The notes: generated by a model not told the origin, from the letters alone. A stretch of DNA of 42,245 bases from Nemertoderma westbladi (GCA_032718475.1 JAUCBJ010002364.1:1-42245); one strand, 5' to 3'; positions 1 to 10,624 are shown, numbered from the stretch's first letter. Program-made: numbers and translations.

Positions 1-60
1 TACTGGTAAAACGCGTTATTGTTTGTTTAATGACGTCACTAGGTTGTCTGCAACTTATTC

Positions 61-1170
61 CTCACAATAAATAGATGGACAACGCCACCCGCATCGGAAA
101 TGCTCGACAATCGCCCAGCTGACATCGAACCATACTACAGCGCGAATCGGGACTACGTAATTCATCCTTACTTCTACCGCAGTGACACAAACCCAGTGAT
201 GTCACACGAGTGACGTCACACTAGCCACGCACTGTTCCGTAAGTAAACTGTTTATGCTACTGAAGTTATCGCGGCGTTGGCAAGGCGAGATTTCGGTGGC
301 GGTTTTCGCGCCAGGTAGCCATTCCGGCGTGTTCCTCGACGTGATTAACACGATGCAGCAATGCTACCCGGTAACCCGACAGTTCCTAAGTATTCATCTA
401 GTTTACCCAAGCAATCGGCCCCCAGATAAATTTACTCTTAACGGTCGTAAGTTGGACAGTTGCCACGACATACTACCTTATTTAGAACACTCAGTAGAAG
501 ATATTAATTATTCTCTTTCCGGGAAGTTTACCCTAATAATTTATTGAGAAACGTCGCTAAATCATCGATTAAAACGCGATATATTTACTTAGTGGATGTT
601 GATATGTTGCCTAGCAGTGGATTACATACCGATTTTCATAAGTTTCTCGCAAACAACCCTGCAGTTTCTAACAACACAGTGTTTGTAACTCCCGCTTTCG
701 AGTCGCGCACAGAGGATGACCCCCCGTTAAATAAACCGGAGTTATTGAACGCGTGGGACCGTAGCGTAGTGAGGCCTTTTTACGCGGCCGTCTGCGGAAA
801 GTGTCAAGGAGCGACTGGGTTCGAGGAATGGAAGACGTTGGGTTGGAGGGGCGGCTTGGACGTGGGTTATTACGCCCTCTGGCGGGACGCCTGGGAACCT
901 TTCTATATCGGGGTCAACCAGATGTTGCCGTTGTTCGACGAACGCTTCGTTCAGTATGGTTACAACCGGGTCAGTCAGGTGTGCGAGTTGCACGTCGGCG
1001 GGTTTAAGTTCGCCGTTCTTGATAACGCGTTCCTCGTTCATCTCGGAATGAAGGAACGCGGCGGGTTCCACCCCGCTAAGGACGCCGAACATAAAAATAA
1101 TCGATTAATTTATGAAGAATTTAAAGAAAAATTAAAGCTGAAATACCCAGAATCCGATCGGAGATGCTAA
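61..1170 (+). pseudogene. B4GAT1: B4GAT1-like beta-1,4-glucuronyltransferase (GT49), frameshifted
   Basis: Family role: B4GAT1 is a Golgi type II glycosyltransferase that adds glucuronic acid to the xylose primer on alpha-dystroglycan before LARGE extends the glycan. Seen here: three collinear blocks. Block 1, about 61-205, carries DYVIHPYFYR. Block 2, about 200-530, carries DVTLATH and RRWQGEISVAVFAPG. Block 3, about 508-1170, carries YPNNLLRN, the DVD metal-binding motif at 595-603, FDERFVQYGYNR, and a C-terminus ending KYPESDRRC, close to the vertebrate end. Block 1 to 2 needs a shift near 200-212, in a short GTCACAC duplication. Block 2 to 3 needs a shift near 520-530. Both are single-base changes. 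No start codon or signal anchor is visible, so the N-terminus may lie in an exon upstream of the window. The downstream two thirds are otherwise free of stops. It is either a young pseudogene or a gene with two sequence errors. Confidence 0.82.
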
Positions 1171-1695
1171 TCATATTTCGCCGACTATCTATACCTTTAG
1201 GCTAAATATTGAATGAAAATGCTTTATTAATCGGTGTATATATAAAGATATTTTTTATTTTTGGTGCTTACAACTTGTTTAACTTTGTATTTGTATGTCG
1301 TTTACACCTTGTTATTACCATTTATTTATTAGTGCAATTATTAACAATTATTTTCTCTCATTTAACCGAGAAGAGGTGCAGAATAAATTATTACAAGAAT
1401 TGTAAGAATTGCAATAATATTATTATAGTATAGTTATATTAAAATAATATTAATAAAATAATATATTTATCTAAAATAATAAACTATTTTCATCTCGAAA
1501 CATTAACATAATAGTAATAACGCCTAAATATACCCAAAGCAAGCACTATATATATAACAGACACTCTGTTTCTGAAAGGAATTCCTGTTCACCACCATGT
1601 GTGATCTCCCACAGTAAACCCTTCCTCTCTGTTTCCCAAGGTACCTCTACCTTAGTTCACAATTATCGATCAGTCGTCACTGATGAAAGCCACGG
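1171..1695. other. AT-rich intergenic stretch
   Basis: This follows the B4GAT1-like stop codon and is strongly AT-rich up to about 1550, with several AATAAA-like words that could serve as a 3' end. From 1560 to 1695 the composition is more balanced and leads directly into the satellite. No coding signal or known repeat is recognised. Confidence 0.5.
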
Positions 1696-3037
1696 TCGGG
1701 CTAGGCCGCAGCACTTAAAGCACTGTGCTACTACAGCACTGTGCTACTACAGCACTGTGCTAATACAGCACTGTGCTACTACTGCACTGTGCTACTAAAA
1801 AGCACTGTGCTACTAAAAAGCACTGTGCTACTAAAAAGCACTGTGCTACTACAGCACTGCGTTACTAAAGCACTGCGCTACTACAGCACTGTGCTACTAC
1901 AGCACTGTGCTACTAAAGCACTGTGCTACTAAAGCACTGTGCTACTGAAGCACTGTGCTACTAAAGCACTGTGCTACTGAAGCACTGTGCTACTAAAGCA
2001 CTGTGCTACTAAAGCACTGTGCTACTACAGCACTGTGCTACTACAGCACTGTGCTACTACAGCACTGTGCTACTAAAGCACTGTGCTACTAAAGCACTGT
2101 GTTACTGAAGCACTGTGCTACTAAAGCACTGTGCTACTACAGCACTGTGCTACTACAGCACTATGCTACTAAAGCACTGTGCTACTAAAGCACTGTGCTA
2201 CTGAAGCACTGTGCTACTAAAGCACTGTGCTACTACAACACTGTGCTACTAAAGCACTGTGCTACTAAAGCACTGTGCTACTAAAGCACTGTGCTACTGA
2301 AGCACTGTGCTACTAAAGCACTGTGCTACTGAAGCACTGTGCTACTAAAGCACTGCGCTATTACAGCACTGCGCTACTACAGCACTGTGCTACTAAAGCA
2401 CTGTGCTACTGAAGCACTGTGCTACTAAATCACTGTGCTACTAAAGCACTGTGCTACTGAAGCACTGTGCTACTAAAGCACTGTGCTACTAAAGCACTGT
2501 GCTACTAAAGCACTGTGCTACTAAAGCACTGTGCTACCAAAGCACTGTGCTACCAAAGCACTGTGCTACTACAGCACTGTGCTACTAAAGCACTGTGCTA
2601 CCAAAGCACTGTGCTACCAAAGCACTGTGCTACCAAAGCACTGTGCTACTACAGCACTGTGCTACCAAAGCACTGTGCTACTACAGCACTGTGCTACTAC
2701 AGCACTGTGCTACTAAAGCACTGTGCTACTAAAGCACTGTGCTACTAAAGCACTGTGCTACTAAAGCACTGTGCTACCAAAGCACTGTGCTACCAAAGCA
2801 CTGTGCTACTACAGCACTGTGCTACTAAAGCACTGGGCTACTAAAGCACTGTCTGCTACAGCACTGTGCTACTACAGCACTGTGCTACTAAAGCACTGTG
2901 CTACTACAGCACTGTGCTACTACAGCACTGTGCTACTAAAGCACTGTGCTACTACAGCACTGTGCTACTAAAGCACTGTGCTACTAAAGCACTGTCTACT
3001 ACAGCACTGTGCTACTACAGCACTGTGCTACTAAAGC
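1696..3037. repeat. 16-bp satellite, block 1 (roughly 80 copies)
   Basis: Tandem units of AGCACTGTGCTACTAA or the variant ending CTAC run almost without interruption. Local variants cluster, for example CTACCAAAG units at about 2525-2790 and CTACTGAAG units at about 1940-2470, as expected from unequal exchange. Each unit contains AGCAC-T-GTGCT, a perfect 5-bp inverted repeat with a one-base centre. Because 16 is not a multiple of 3, the reading frame cycles every 48 bp, which produces spurious 60-77-codon peptides. The block ends where the outer RTE-like retrotransposon begins. Confidence 0.97.
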
Positions 3038-4050
3038 ACTACTACTACTACTACTACTAGGATCGGCATGCTGCATTGCAGCTGCATTTTTAAGAATGCT
3101 GTGCCGGCTTGTCAACAAAATTGCACCGCCACAACTCCCTATCACCCATGACATTTGCTAGATCATCCGCATCTTTAAGGCCAGTGTCCTTTAAGATGCG
3201 TCTCAAGAAAGTCATGGGCTGTCCACCATGCTTATTCACTCCATGAGGCTGCCAAAGTACAAGATTATGCACTGGCTGGTCCTCACGGCGAAAGCAATGT
3301 CCTGCAAAGCGGAGGCGATTTTGTTCTAGTGTCAAGCTTGGGGGAACCAATGAGACACCTCCAATGTTATATAGTGTCTGGTTGGAGATGTGTGCATTGT
3401 ACTTGACACAATGTACCCGGCGTAGCATTCTTGTGAATGTGCCATCCAGAGATTTGGTGTCCTCAGCAGTTAGAGCCCAGCATGGACTCCCGTAGAGGAG
3501 TACTGGAACTACTGCTGCTCTAAATAATCGAACCTTAAGTTTCCGATTAATTCTAGGTGACTTCCAAATCCTGGAAAGCCTATTCAAGGCTGCCCATGCC
3601 TTTCCCTTACGTATTCGAAGGTCCTCACCTGACTTCCGGATCCATGATCCCAGGTAACAGAAGTCGTCCACATGCTCAAGCATACCATCCTTTGAGCTTA
3701 TGCTCATCCGATCAGAGACTTGCTGAGGACTTTCAAAGTTAACTGTCAGAATTTTGGTCTTTCTGGAGTTAATAAAAAGACCAACACTAGAAGCAGCATG
3801 TTCTAATGAGCTGAGGAGCCGTTGGGCTCCCTCTAATGATTCTGAGAGTACTCCTAAGTCATCAGCAAAGTCTAGATCAGTTAGGTACTTGGCAGGATTT
3901 CCTCGACTTCTGGAGCCAGTAGGTGGAGTTATCATCACCCCATCATCATTATGATGATCTAAGGACATGCGTAGAACATAGTCAACCACAATAATGAACA
4001 AGAATGGTGCAAGTGTGTCTCCTTGGAGGACGCCCCATAACACTTCAAAT
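3038..4050 (-). mobile_element. RTE-like non-LTR retrotransposon, outer copy, 3' part
   Basis: On the minus strand this encodes the second half of a reverse transcriptase, from the LQGDTLAP box through the catalytic FADD motif (DLDFADDLGVLSE) to the thumb and C-terminal region (RLRFAGHC, DRELWRC). The stop is just before a 3' UTR of about 30 nt, followed by a trinucleotide tail of about seven AGT units on the minus strand (ACT on the plus strand, 3038-3058). A very short 3' UTR and a microsatellite tail are typical of the RTE group; that clade call is an inference. The element continues at 6118-6577: a second copy was inserted between the two parts. The reading frame here has no stop codons. 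It lies inside the satellite, whose units resume at 6585. Confidence 0.88.
4039..4050. repeat. Target-site duplication of the inner RTE-like copy (left)
   Basis: The 12-bp word AACACTTCAAAT occurs here and again at 6106-6117, exactly bounding the inner copy. In an uninterrupted copy this word occurs once, as seen inside the inner element near 5034-5045. It is therefore a target-site duplication made by target-primed reverse transcription. Confidence 0.93.
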
Positions 4051-6105
4051 ACTAGGATCGGCATGCTGCATTGCAGCTGCATTTTTAAGAATGCTGTGCC
4101 GGCTTGTCAACAAAATTGCACCGCCACAACTCCCTATCACCCATGACATTTGCTAGATCATCCGCATCTTTAAGGCCAGTGTCCTTTAAGATGCGTCTCA
4201 AGAAAGTCATGGGCTGTCCACCATGCTTATTCACTCCATGAGGCTGCCAAAGTACAAGATTATGCACTGGCTGGTCCTCACGGCGAAAGCAATGTCCTGC
4301 AAAGCGGAGGCGATTTTGTTCTAGTGTCAAGCTTGGGGGAACCAATGAGACACCTCCAATGTTATATAGTGTCTGGTTGGAGATGTGTGCATTGTACTTG
4401 ACACAATGAACCCGGCGTAGCATTCTTGTGAATGTGCCATCCAGAGATTTGGTGTCCTCAGCAGTTAGAGCCCAGCATGGACTCCCGTAGAGGAGTACTG
4501 GAACTACTGCTGCTCTAAATAATCGGACCTTAAGTTTCCGATTAATTCTCGGTGATTTCCAAATCCTGGAAAGCCTATTCAAGGCTGTCCATGCCTTTCC
4601 CTTACGTATTCGAAGGTCCTCACCTGACTTCCGGATCCATGATCCCAGGTAACAGAAGTCGTCCACATGCTCAAGCATACCATCCTTTGAGCTTATGCTC
4701 ATCCGATCAGAGACTTGCTGAGGACTTTCAAAGTTAACAGTCAGAATTTTGGTCTTTCTGGAGTTAATAAAAAGACCAACACTAGAAGCAGCATGTTCTA
4801 ATGAGCTGAGGAGCCGTTGGGCTCCCTCTAATGATTCTGAGAGTACTCCTAAGTCATCAGCAAAGTCTAGATCAGTTAGGTACTTGGCAGGATTTCCTCG
4901 ACTTCTGGAGCCAGTAGGTGGAGTTATCATCACCCCATCATCATTATGATGATCTAAGGACATGCGTAGAACATAGTCAACCACAATAATGAACAAGAAT
5001 GGTGCAAGTGTGTCTCCTTGGAGGACGCCCCATAACACTTCAAATGGTTCTGTGTCACCGTCAACAGTAGACACAAATGTTGTCGAACCATCGTATACTG
5101 ATCTGATTGCTGCAATAATTTCATCAGGAATCCCATATAATGAAAGTATGCTGAACATACGTGAGCGAGAGACTGAATCAAATGCCTTGAAGAAGTCAAC
5201 AAAGATAACAGCCAGATGCCTGTCTTTCTTTTTTGATAATTCTTCAATTATCCTTCTAAGTGCCAAAATGGGCTCCATGGTCCCACGACCTTTACGGAAC
5301 CCATTCTGATTTCCACGGAGCAGTCTCTCAATGGGATCCCTGATGCGATTTAATAGAATCCTATTGTATAGCTTTGCAGCAATCGAGATCAATGAGATTC
5401 CCCGAAAAGAACCATAGAGTGTTAGGTTGCCCTTCTTGGGAACTGGCACCAACTTATTTGTTTTCATTTCTTGTGGGACTCTTGTTGTTCGGTACATGTC
5501 TACTATGATGGGATAGATGAGCTTTAAACACTCAGGTATTTTAAAGACCTCAGGGGGAACACCATCTACTCCACTGGCACGATTGGTCTTAATGCTCTTT
5601 GCAGCAGCCTTCACTTCTGCAAAGGAGATATCGCCAATGGGAATATCTGGGAGTACAGACTCAGACACTTTTACTTCTATAAAGTTATCAGGCAATACCC
5701 TGTCATTATTGAGGAGCTTTTCAAAGTGGGCTTTCCAACCATTGAGGCGATCGGCTGGTGATTCAGCCTTAACCTTGGTGGTTGGTTGGCTTTTCCGCCC
5801 AGTAAGCAGATTGATTGATTTCCATGCCTGGGATGATTGCCTGCTGTCGTCAGCATCATTGATGGCATCAACCTGTTGGTTTATTAGCTCCTGTAGATTA
5901 ACAGAGTACTGCCTGTTCAGGGACCTAGATGCAGCCTTAACTGCATTCTTGGCCGCTGTAGTCTGTTTGAGTCGGGACTCTTTCTGCGCCTTATGAAGGT
6001 CATTTCGGCACTTCTGAATTTTGTTGTCAGTCCAGGGGGCCCTTTTCCTGTTTCGAGGGTATACAGGAACTGTTTCTGCAGCTGCTAACTTAACTGCTTC
6101 TGTAC
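4051..6105 (-). mobile_element. RTE-like non-LTR retrotransposon, inner copy, 5'-truncated with intact RT
   Basis: Reading minus from about 6105 to 4085, one uninterrupted frame of roughly 670 codons covers the linker region (starting around AVKLAAAETVPVYP), then the reverse transcriptase: RASGVDGVPPEVF, KLVPVPKKGN, RGISLISIAAKLYNRI, the metal-binding FVDFFKAFDS, GVLQGDTLAPFLF and the FADD box, followed by the C-terminal region ending AQHS. The N-terminal apurinic-type endonuclease domain is missing, so this is a 5'-truncated insertion, usual for LINEs. It is nearly identical to the flanking outer copy, with a few substitutions visible by eye, so the insertion is recent. The tail is a single AGT unit. 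The open frame also reads upstream into the outer copy in a different frame, and that upstream part is not real protein. Confidence 0.9.
4062..4086 (-). other. Stem-loop in the RTE-like 3' end
   Basis: Between the stop codon and the tail the plus strand reads GCTGC-ATT-GCAGC, a 5-bp hairpin, overlapped by the 10-bp palindrome TGCAGCTGCA. The same arrangement is present in the outer copy at about 3068-3091. A 3' hairpin is the usual recognition element for LINE reverse transcriptases; that role is inferred. Confidence 0.5.
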
Positions 6106-6117
6106 AACACTTCAAAT
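6106..6117. repeat. Target-site duplication of the inner RTE-like copy (right)
   Basis: Second copy of AACACTTCAAAT. See the left copy at 4039-4050. Confidence 0.93.
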
Positions 6118-6577
6118 GGTTCTGTGTCACCGTCAACAGTAGACACAAATGTTGTCGAACCATCGTATACTGATCTGATTGCTGCAATAATTTCAACAGG
6201 AATCCCATATAATGAAAGTATGCTGAACATACGTGAGCGAGAGACTGAATCAAAGGCCTTGAAGAAGTCAACAAAGATAACAGCCAGATGCCTGTCTTTC
6301 TTTTTTGATAACTCTTCAATTATCCTTCTAAGTGCCAAAATGGGCTCCATGGTCCCACGACCTTTACGGAACCCATTCTGATTTCCACGTAGCAGTCTCT
6401 CAATGGGATCCCTGATGCGATTTAATAGAATTCTATTGTATAGTTTTGCAGCAATCGAGATCAATGAGATTCCCCGAAAAGAACCATAGAGTGTTAGGTT
6501 GCCCTTCTTGGGAACTGGCACCAACTTATTTGTTTTCATTTCTTGTGGGACTCTTGTTGTACGGTACATGTCTACTA
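6118..6577 (-). mobile_element. RTE-like non-LTR retrotransposon, outer copy, 5'-truncated start
   Basis: On the minus strand this carries the reverse transcriptase from VDMYRTTRVPQEM through KLVPVPKKGN, FRKGRGTMEP and FVDFFKAFDSVSRS to GDTEPFEVL. At that residue the inner copy interrupts it, and the frame resumes at 4050. The outer element is truncated 5' at about 6577 and joins the satellite through a short filler (CATGTACATAG) that is complementary to the adjacent TACATG. Together with 3038-4050 it accounts for only about 1.45 kb of the original element, so it is a dead insertion. Confidence 0.85.
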
Positions 6578-6584
6578 TGCATGT

Positions 6585-8548
6585 ACATAGCACTGTGCTA
6601 CTACAGCACTGTGCTACTACAGCACTGTGCTACTACAGCACTTTGCTACTAAAGCACTGTGCTACTACAGCACTTTGCTACTAAAGCACTGTGCTACTAC
6701 AGCACTGTGCTACTACAGCACTGTGCTACTAAAGCACTGTGCTACTAAAGCACTGTGCTACTAAAGCACTGTGCTACTAAAGCACTGTGCTACTAAAGCA
6801 CTCTGCTACTAAAGCACTGTGCTACTAAAGCACTCTGCTACTAAAGCACTGTGCTACTTAAGCACTGTGCTACTACAGCACTGTGCTACTACAGCACTGT
6901 GCTACTAAAGCACTGTGCTACTAAAGCACTGTGCTACTAAAGCACTGTGCTACTAAAGCACTGTGCTGCTAAAGCACTGTGCTGCTAAAGCACTGTGCTA
7001 CTAAAGCACTGTGCTACTAAAGCACTATGCTACTAAAGCACTGTGCTACTAAAGCACTGTGCTACTACAGCATTGTGCTACTAAAGCACTGCGCTACTAC
7101 AGCATTGTGCTACTACAGCACTGTGCTACTACAGCACTGTGCTACTAAAGCACTGTGCTACTAAAGCACTGTGCTACTAAAGCACTGTGCTACTAAAGCA
7201 CTGTGCTACTAAAGCACTGTGCTACTAAAGCACTGTGCTACTAAAGCACTGTGCTACTAAAGCACTGTGCTACTAAAGCACTATGCTACTACAGCACTAT
7301 GCTACTACAGCACTGTGCTACTACAGCACTGTGCTACTACAGCACTGTGCTACTAAAGCACTGTGCTACTAAAGCACTGTGCTACTAAAGCACTGTGCTA
7401 CTACAGCACTGTGCTACTAAAGCACTGTGCTACTACAGCACTGTGCTACTAAAGCACTGTGCTACTAAAGCACTGTGCTACTACAGCACTGTGCTACTAC
7501 AGCACTGTGCTACTACAGCACTGTGCTACTACAGCACTGTGCTACTACAGCACTGTGCTACTAAAGCACTGTGCTACTACAGCACTCTACTAAAGCACTG
7601 TGCTACTAAAGCACTGTGCTACTAAAGCACTGTGCTACTAAAGCACTGTGCTACTAAAGCACTGTGCTACTAAAGCACTGTGCTACTAAAGCACTGTGCT
7701 ACTAAAGCACTCTGCTACTACAGCACTGTGCTACTAAAGCACTGTGCTACTACAGCACTGTGCTACTAAAGCACTGTGCTACTACAGCACTGTGCTACTA
7801 CAGCACTGTGCTACTACAGCACTGTGCTACTACAGCACTGTGCTACTACAGCACTGTGCTACTAAAGCACTGTGCTACTAAAGCACTGTGCTACTACAGC
7901 ACTGTGCTACTACAGCACTGTGCTACTACAGCACTGTGCTACTACAGCACTGTGCTACTAAAGCACTGTGCTACTACAGCACTGTGCTACTAAAGCACTC
8001 TACTAAAGCACTGTGCTACTAAAGCACTGTGCTACTACAGCAATGTGCTACTAAAGCACTGTGCTACTACAGCACTGTGCTACTAAAGCACTGTGCTACT
8101 ACAGCACTGTGCTACTTAAAGCACTGTGCTACTACAGCACTCTACTAAAGCACTGTGCTACTAAAGCACTGTGCTACTAAAGCACTGTGCTACTAAAGCA
8201 CTGTGCTACTAAAGCACTGTGCTACTAAAGCACTGTGCTACTAAAGCACTGTGCTACTACTGCACTCTACTAAAGCACGGTGCTACTAAAGCACTGTGCT
8301 ACTACTGTACAGCACTGTGCTACAAAGCACTCTACTAAAGCACTGTGCTACTAAAGCACTGTGCTACTAAAGCACTGTGCTACTAAAGCATTGTGCTACT
8401 AAAGCACTGTGCTAGTAAAGCACTGTGCTACTACTGTACAGCACTGTGCTACTAAAGCACTCTACTAAAGCACTGTGCTACTAAAGCACTGTGCTACTAC
8501 TGTACAGCACTATGCTACTGTACTACAGCAATTTGCTACTACAGTGAT
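6585..8548. repeat. 16-bp satellite, block 2 (roughly 120 copies)
   Basis: Same unit as block 1 (AGCACTGTGCTACTAA/C). Towards the right end a higher-order pattern appears: shortened units reading AGCACTCTACTAA (about 7584, 7996, 8138, 8266, 8330, 8460) alternate with full units and with TACTGTACAGCAC inserts. The array decays at 8510-8548 into CTACTGTACTACAGC and then joins the tRNA-like segment. No protein-coding meaning is likely. Confidence 0.97.
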
Positions 8549-8550
8549 GT

Positions 8551-8617
8551 CTAGGGATCGAACCAGAACCTCCTGATTGGATGCCCAGGAATGTAACCAC
8601 TAGACCAACTGCTTGGT
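8551..8617 (-). ncRNA. tRNA-like segment, probable SINE head with Pol III A and B boxes
   Basis: On the minus strand an A box TGGTCTAGTGG (plus 8597-8607) is followed by a perfect B box GGTTCGATCCC (plus 8554-8564), with tRNA-like spacing of about 32 nt. A TCCTG/CAGGA stem can form at the anticodon-arm position but leaves a 10-nt loop. The T-arm stem contains a G-T pair and an 8-nt loop. It is therefore not a normal tRNA gene but a tRNA-derived promoter, as found at the 5' end of SINEs. Transcription from it would run into the 16-bp satellite. Confidence 0.65.
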
Positions 8618-8850
8618 CAAAAATTCCGATTATTAAATTATATATATAATAGATATAATAGATGGATAATATGGATAAAATTCCGTCCTAAATTAATATT
8701 ATTGTAATGTAAATTTATATACAATAAAATGTAGGCCTATAGGTGAATTCTTCACGATTCGTTAGTCGTATTGACATGTAACATTGAAGATTTTTTTTTT
8801 TACTTTTTTTTTGTCAGTTTACAACTATAAAATAAATGATTAACTAGAAT
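8618..8850. other. AT-rich stretch downstream of the LTO1-like gene
   Basis: Low-complexity AT-rich DNA, including an A/T run near 8790-8812. It would include the 3' UTR of the minus-strand LTO1-like gene. Nothing else is recognised. Confidence 0.5.
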
Positions 8851-9642
8851 TTACAATTGATTTCCATTCGACGATTGATTTGAAGGCTCAGGGACTATAG
8901 ACTTGTATAACGTCCTTGTTGCTAATAGATCTTCTGGGTTCACTACGGAGTCGTCCCCATTGGCAGTAATTAAAGAATACAAACCAATAACACCTCGTTT
9001 AAATTGTTGCCATCTCGGGTCGTCACAAGGCACTGTACATTTACATTATACAACTTCGCGTCAACTTTGTTTTCTGTTGTTAAAAAATGTGATTATTATT
9101 TACACGTGTGAAACTTTAACATCGGCATGTGGGGTCGGAAATAACCCGAGGAACTGGAATTACTCGAACTAAAGAAGAACGAAAATTATTTCTATAAACG
9201 ACTTGCAATTTCTTCAAAGTGAGATGGACACAATTTTGTTAAAATTATACACAATATTCTTTAGGCCCGCCTCACACGAACAACTTTTGATACGCAACTG
9301 GAATACGGCAAATTGAACCTATCAGCTCCCTGAAACATCCGGACATTAAGTTGAACTGCGGGACTGTATAATGTAAATGCATAAAGTCATACCTATGGTA
9401 CACGATTTACTATATTCAGTTGGTTTTTCTTTCATAAGTTCGACAAAATCAATAAACTTCCTATAAAATAAAATCTCGGCTACCGATTGAAACCCGTTAA
9501 CAACTCCAGCGCGGTATCCTTCTAATGCTCCCTCAACATTACCGTTGACTATACCCTAACGCAGCCCTTCGTAATAGGCTGTCTCCTCTAGAAATACAAC
9601 ATCGTTGAATTCATCCATTAGTACAGTAGCATGGAGGCCCAT
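8851..9642 (-). pseudogene. LTO1: LTO1-like gene (deca-GX3 protein), two exons, in-frame TAG
   Basis: Family role: LTO1 pairs with YAE1 as a cytosolic adaptor that recruits ABCE1 for Fe-S cluster insertion. Exon 1 (9642 to 9393) begins with ATG and encodes EFNDVVFLEETAYYEGLR, then TAG, then GIVNGNVEGALEGYRAG. This is the regular glycine-every-four-residues array of the family, preceded by the short acidic helix. The donor reads ATAG|GTATGA. Exon 2 (9032 to 8851) follows an acceptor TGTACAG in matching phase and encodes PCDDPRWQQF, comparable to the DDP region near the C-terminus of LTO1, ending GNQL and stop. The spliced length would be 143 codons, close to the human protein. The TAG at 9556-9558 replaces the residue that is usually Glu inside the motif, so the copy is either nonsense-mutated or needs readthrough. 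A retroelement lies just upstream in the same orientation. Exon 2 is assigned less securely than exon 1. Confidence 0.62.
9556..9558 (-). other. In-frame TAG inside the deca-GX3 motif
   Basis: The codon between LR and GIVNG on the minus strand is TAG. Deca-GX3 proteins usually have a charged residue, often Glu (GAG), at this position, so a single G-to-T change would explain it. Confidence 0.7.
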
Positions 9643-9792
9643 GAGTATCACACAGAAATACATATTAAATTACAACTTTTTAAAAGAAATACATAAAAAT
9701 TAAAAAAATATAGTAAAATAAATATAATAAAAAAAATTACATATAATCAGACAAAATATAAGTTTTACAAACAATAATGTGAAATTGGGGAG
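9643..9792. other. AT-rich spacer: 3' end of the LINE and upstream region of LTO1
   Basis: Extremely AT-rich sequence between the stop of the restriction-endonuclease-type LINE (9793, minus) and the start of the LTO1-like exon 1. It probably contains the LINE 3' UTR. The exact insertion boundary and a target duplication could not be located. Confidence 0.45.
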
Positions 9793-10624
9793 TTAGGGAC
9801 CGTGGACCACCTCGTAGAGTCCCTCGTTATTGCTGAGTGAGGGGTCCACAGTCCCTATGATGGAGGCCGCATTGCCGACTAGGATGGCGATGGCCAGCCT
9901 CTGCATGAGGAAGCGGTGAGATCGGGGCTCCTGGGTGACAGAGTGGAGTCTGGCCCCGATCTCCTTCAGGAACTCGGATGTTTCAGGGCCGGGGCGGCCC
10001 AAGGTCTCGTAGGCTACCGGGTGGAAGAGATAGCCCCGGTCCATGAGTTCCTGATATTTGCGGATCTTTAGAGATTCCGCTTCCTCCGCAGTACGGCCTC
10101 CCGCGGATAGAGTCTGGGCGAGGTGGCTGGGTGCCAGAGGGTCCGCCACTGTCGCGTCCCACGTGAGGAACCGTCCGCGGCTCCACGGGACCAGGGTGAC
10201 GCCATCTACTCGCTTCCCATCCCCTCTACACAAGCCTAGAGGCTCGAGCGTAGCGGGGACGCCACAGATGATGAGCGCCCGGCGAACAATGTCATTAACC
10301 ATTGAGTGGCGCGGAAGTCTGCCGAGGCTCCTAGAGCAGGATAGCCCATGAAGGCCATTCGACAGAACATCCTTGCCACACCGGGCACAGCTGTGGGGCT
10401 CGGTTAGCCTGCACCCAAGGCGAGTGCCGACCGAGATCCGGAACTGCGAGTCCGTCAGCTTCAGTCCCAGAGAGCTGACGGGGATGGAGTCAAGCCAGCA
10501 GCCTGCGGCGGGGTGGTCCAGGGAGTTCAACCTCGCCACCCCGGATGGTGGGAGGGACTCCCGCAGGGCTGTCAGCCTGGCCTCGTGGACAGGGGCCAGG
10601 TAGGCCCACTGCTTGGTGGCCGCG

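Noticed and set aside
1601-3060. Open frames of 60-77 codons with repeating peptides across the satellite
   Set aside because: They result from a 16-bp unit read over a 48-bp cycle. They begin and end wherever TAA-containing variants fall, so they are not genes.
4954-6319. Methionine-rich N-terminal extensions (MKNYQKRKTGIW, MKSYQKRKTGIW) of the LINE frame
   Set aside because: The same RT sequence read in a different frame. In the longer case it is fused to the real frame only through the nested insertion.
1696-8548. Possible CRISPR array
   Set aside because: The repeats are contiguous 16-mers with no unique spacers, and the context is animal DNA.
8551-8617. Functional tRNA gene
   Set aside because: The A and B boxes are good, but the anticodon loop is 10 nt, the T loop 8 nt and the acceptor stem is not convincing. 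A SINE head fits better.
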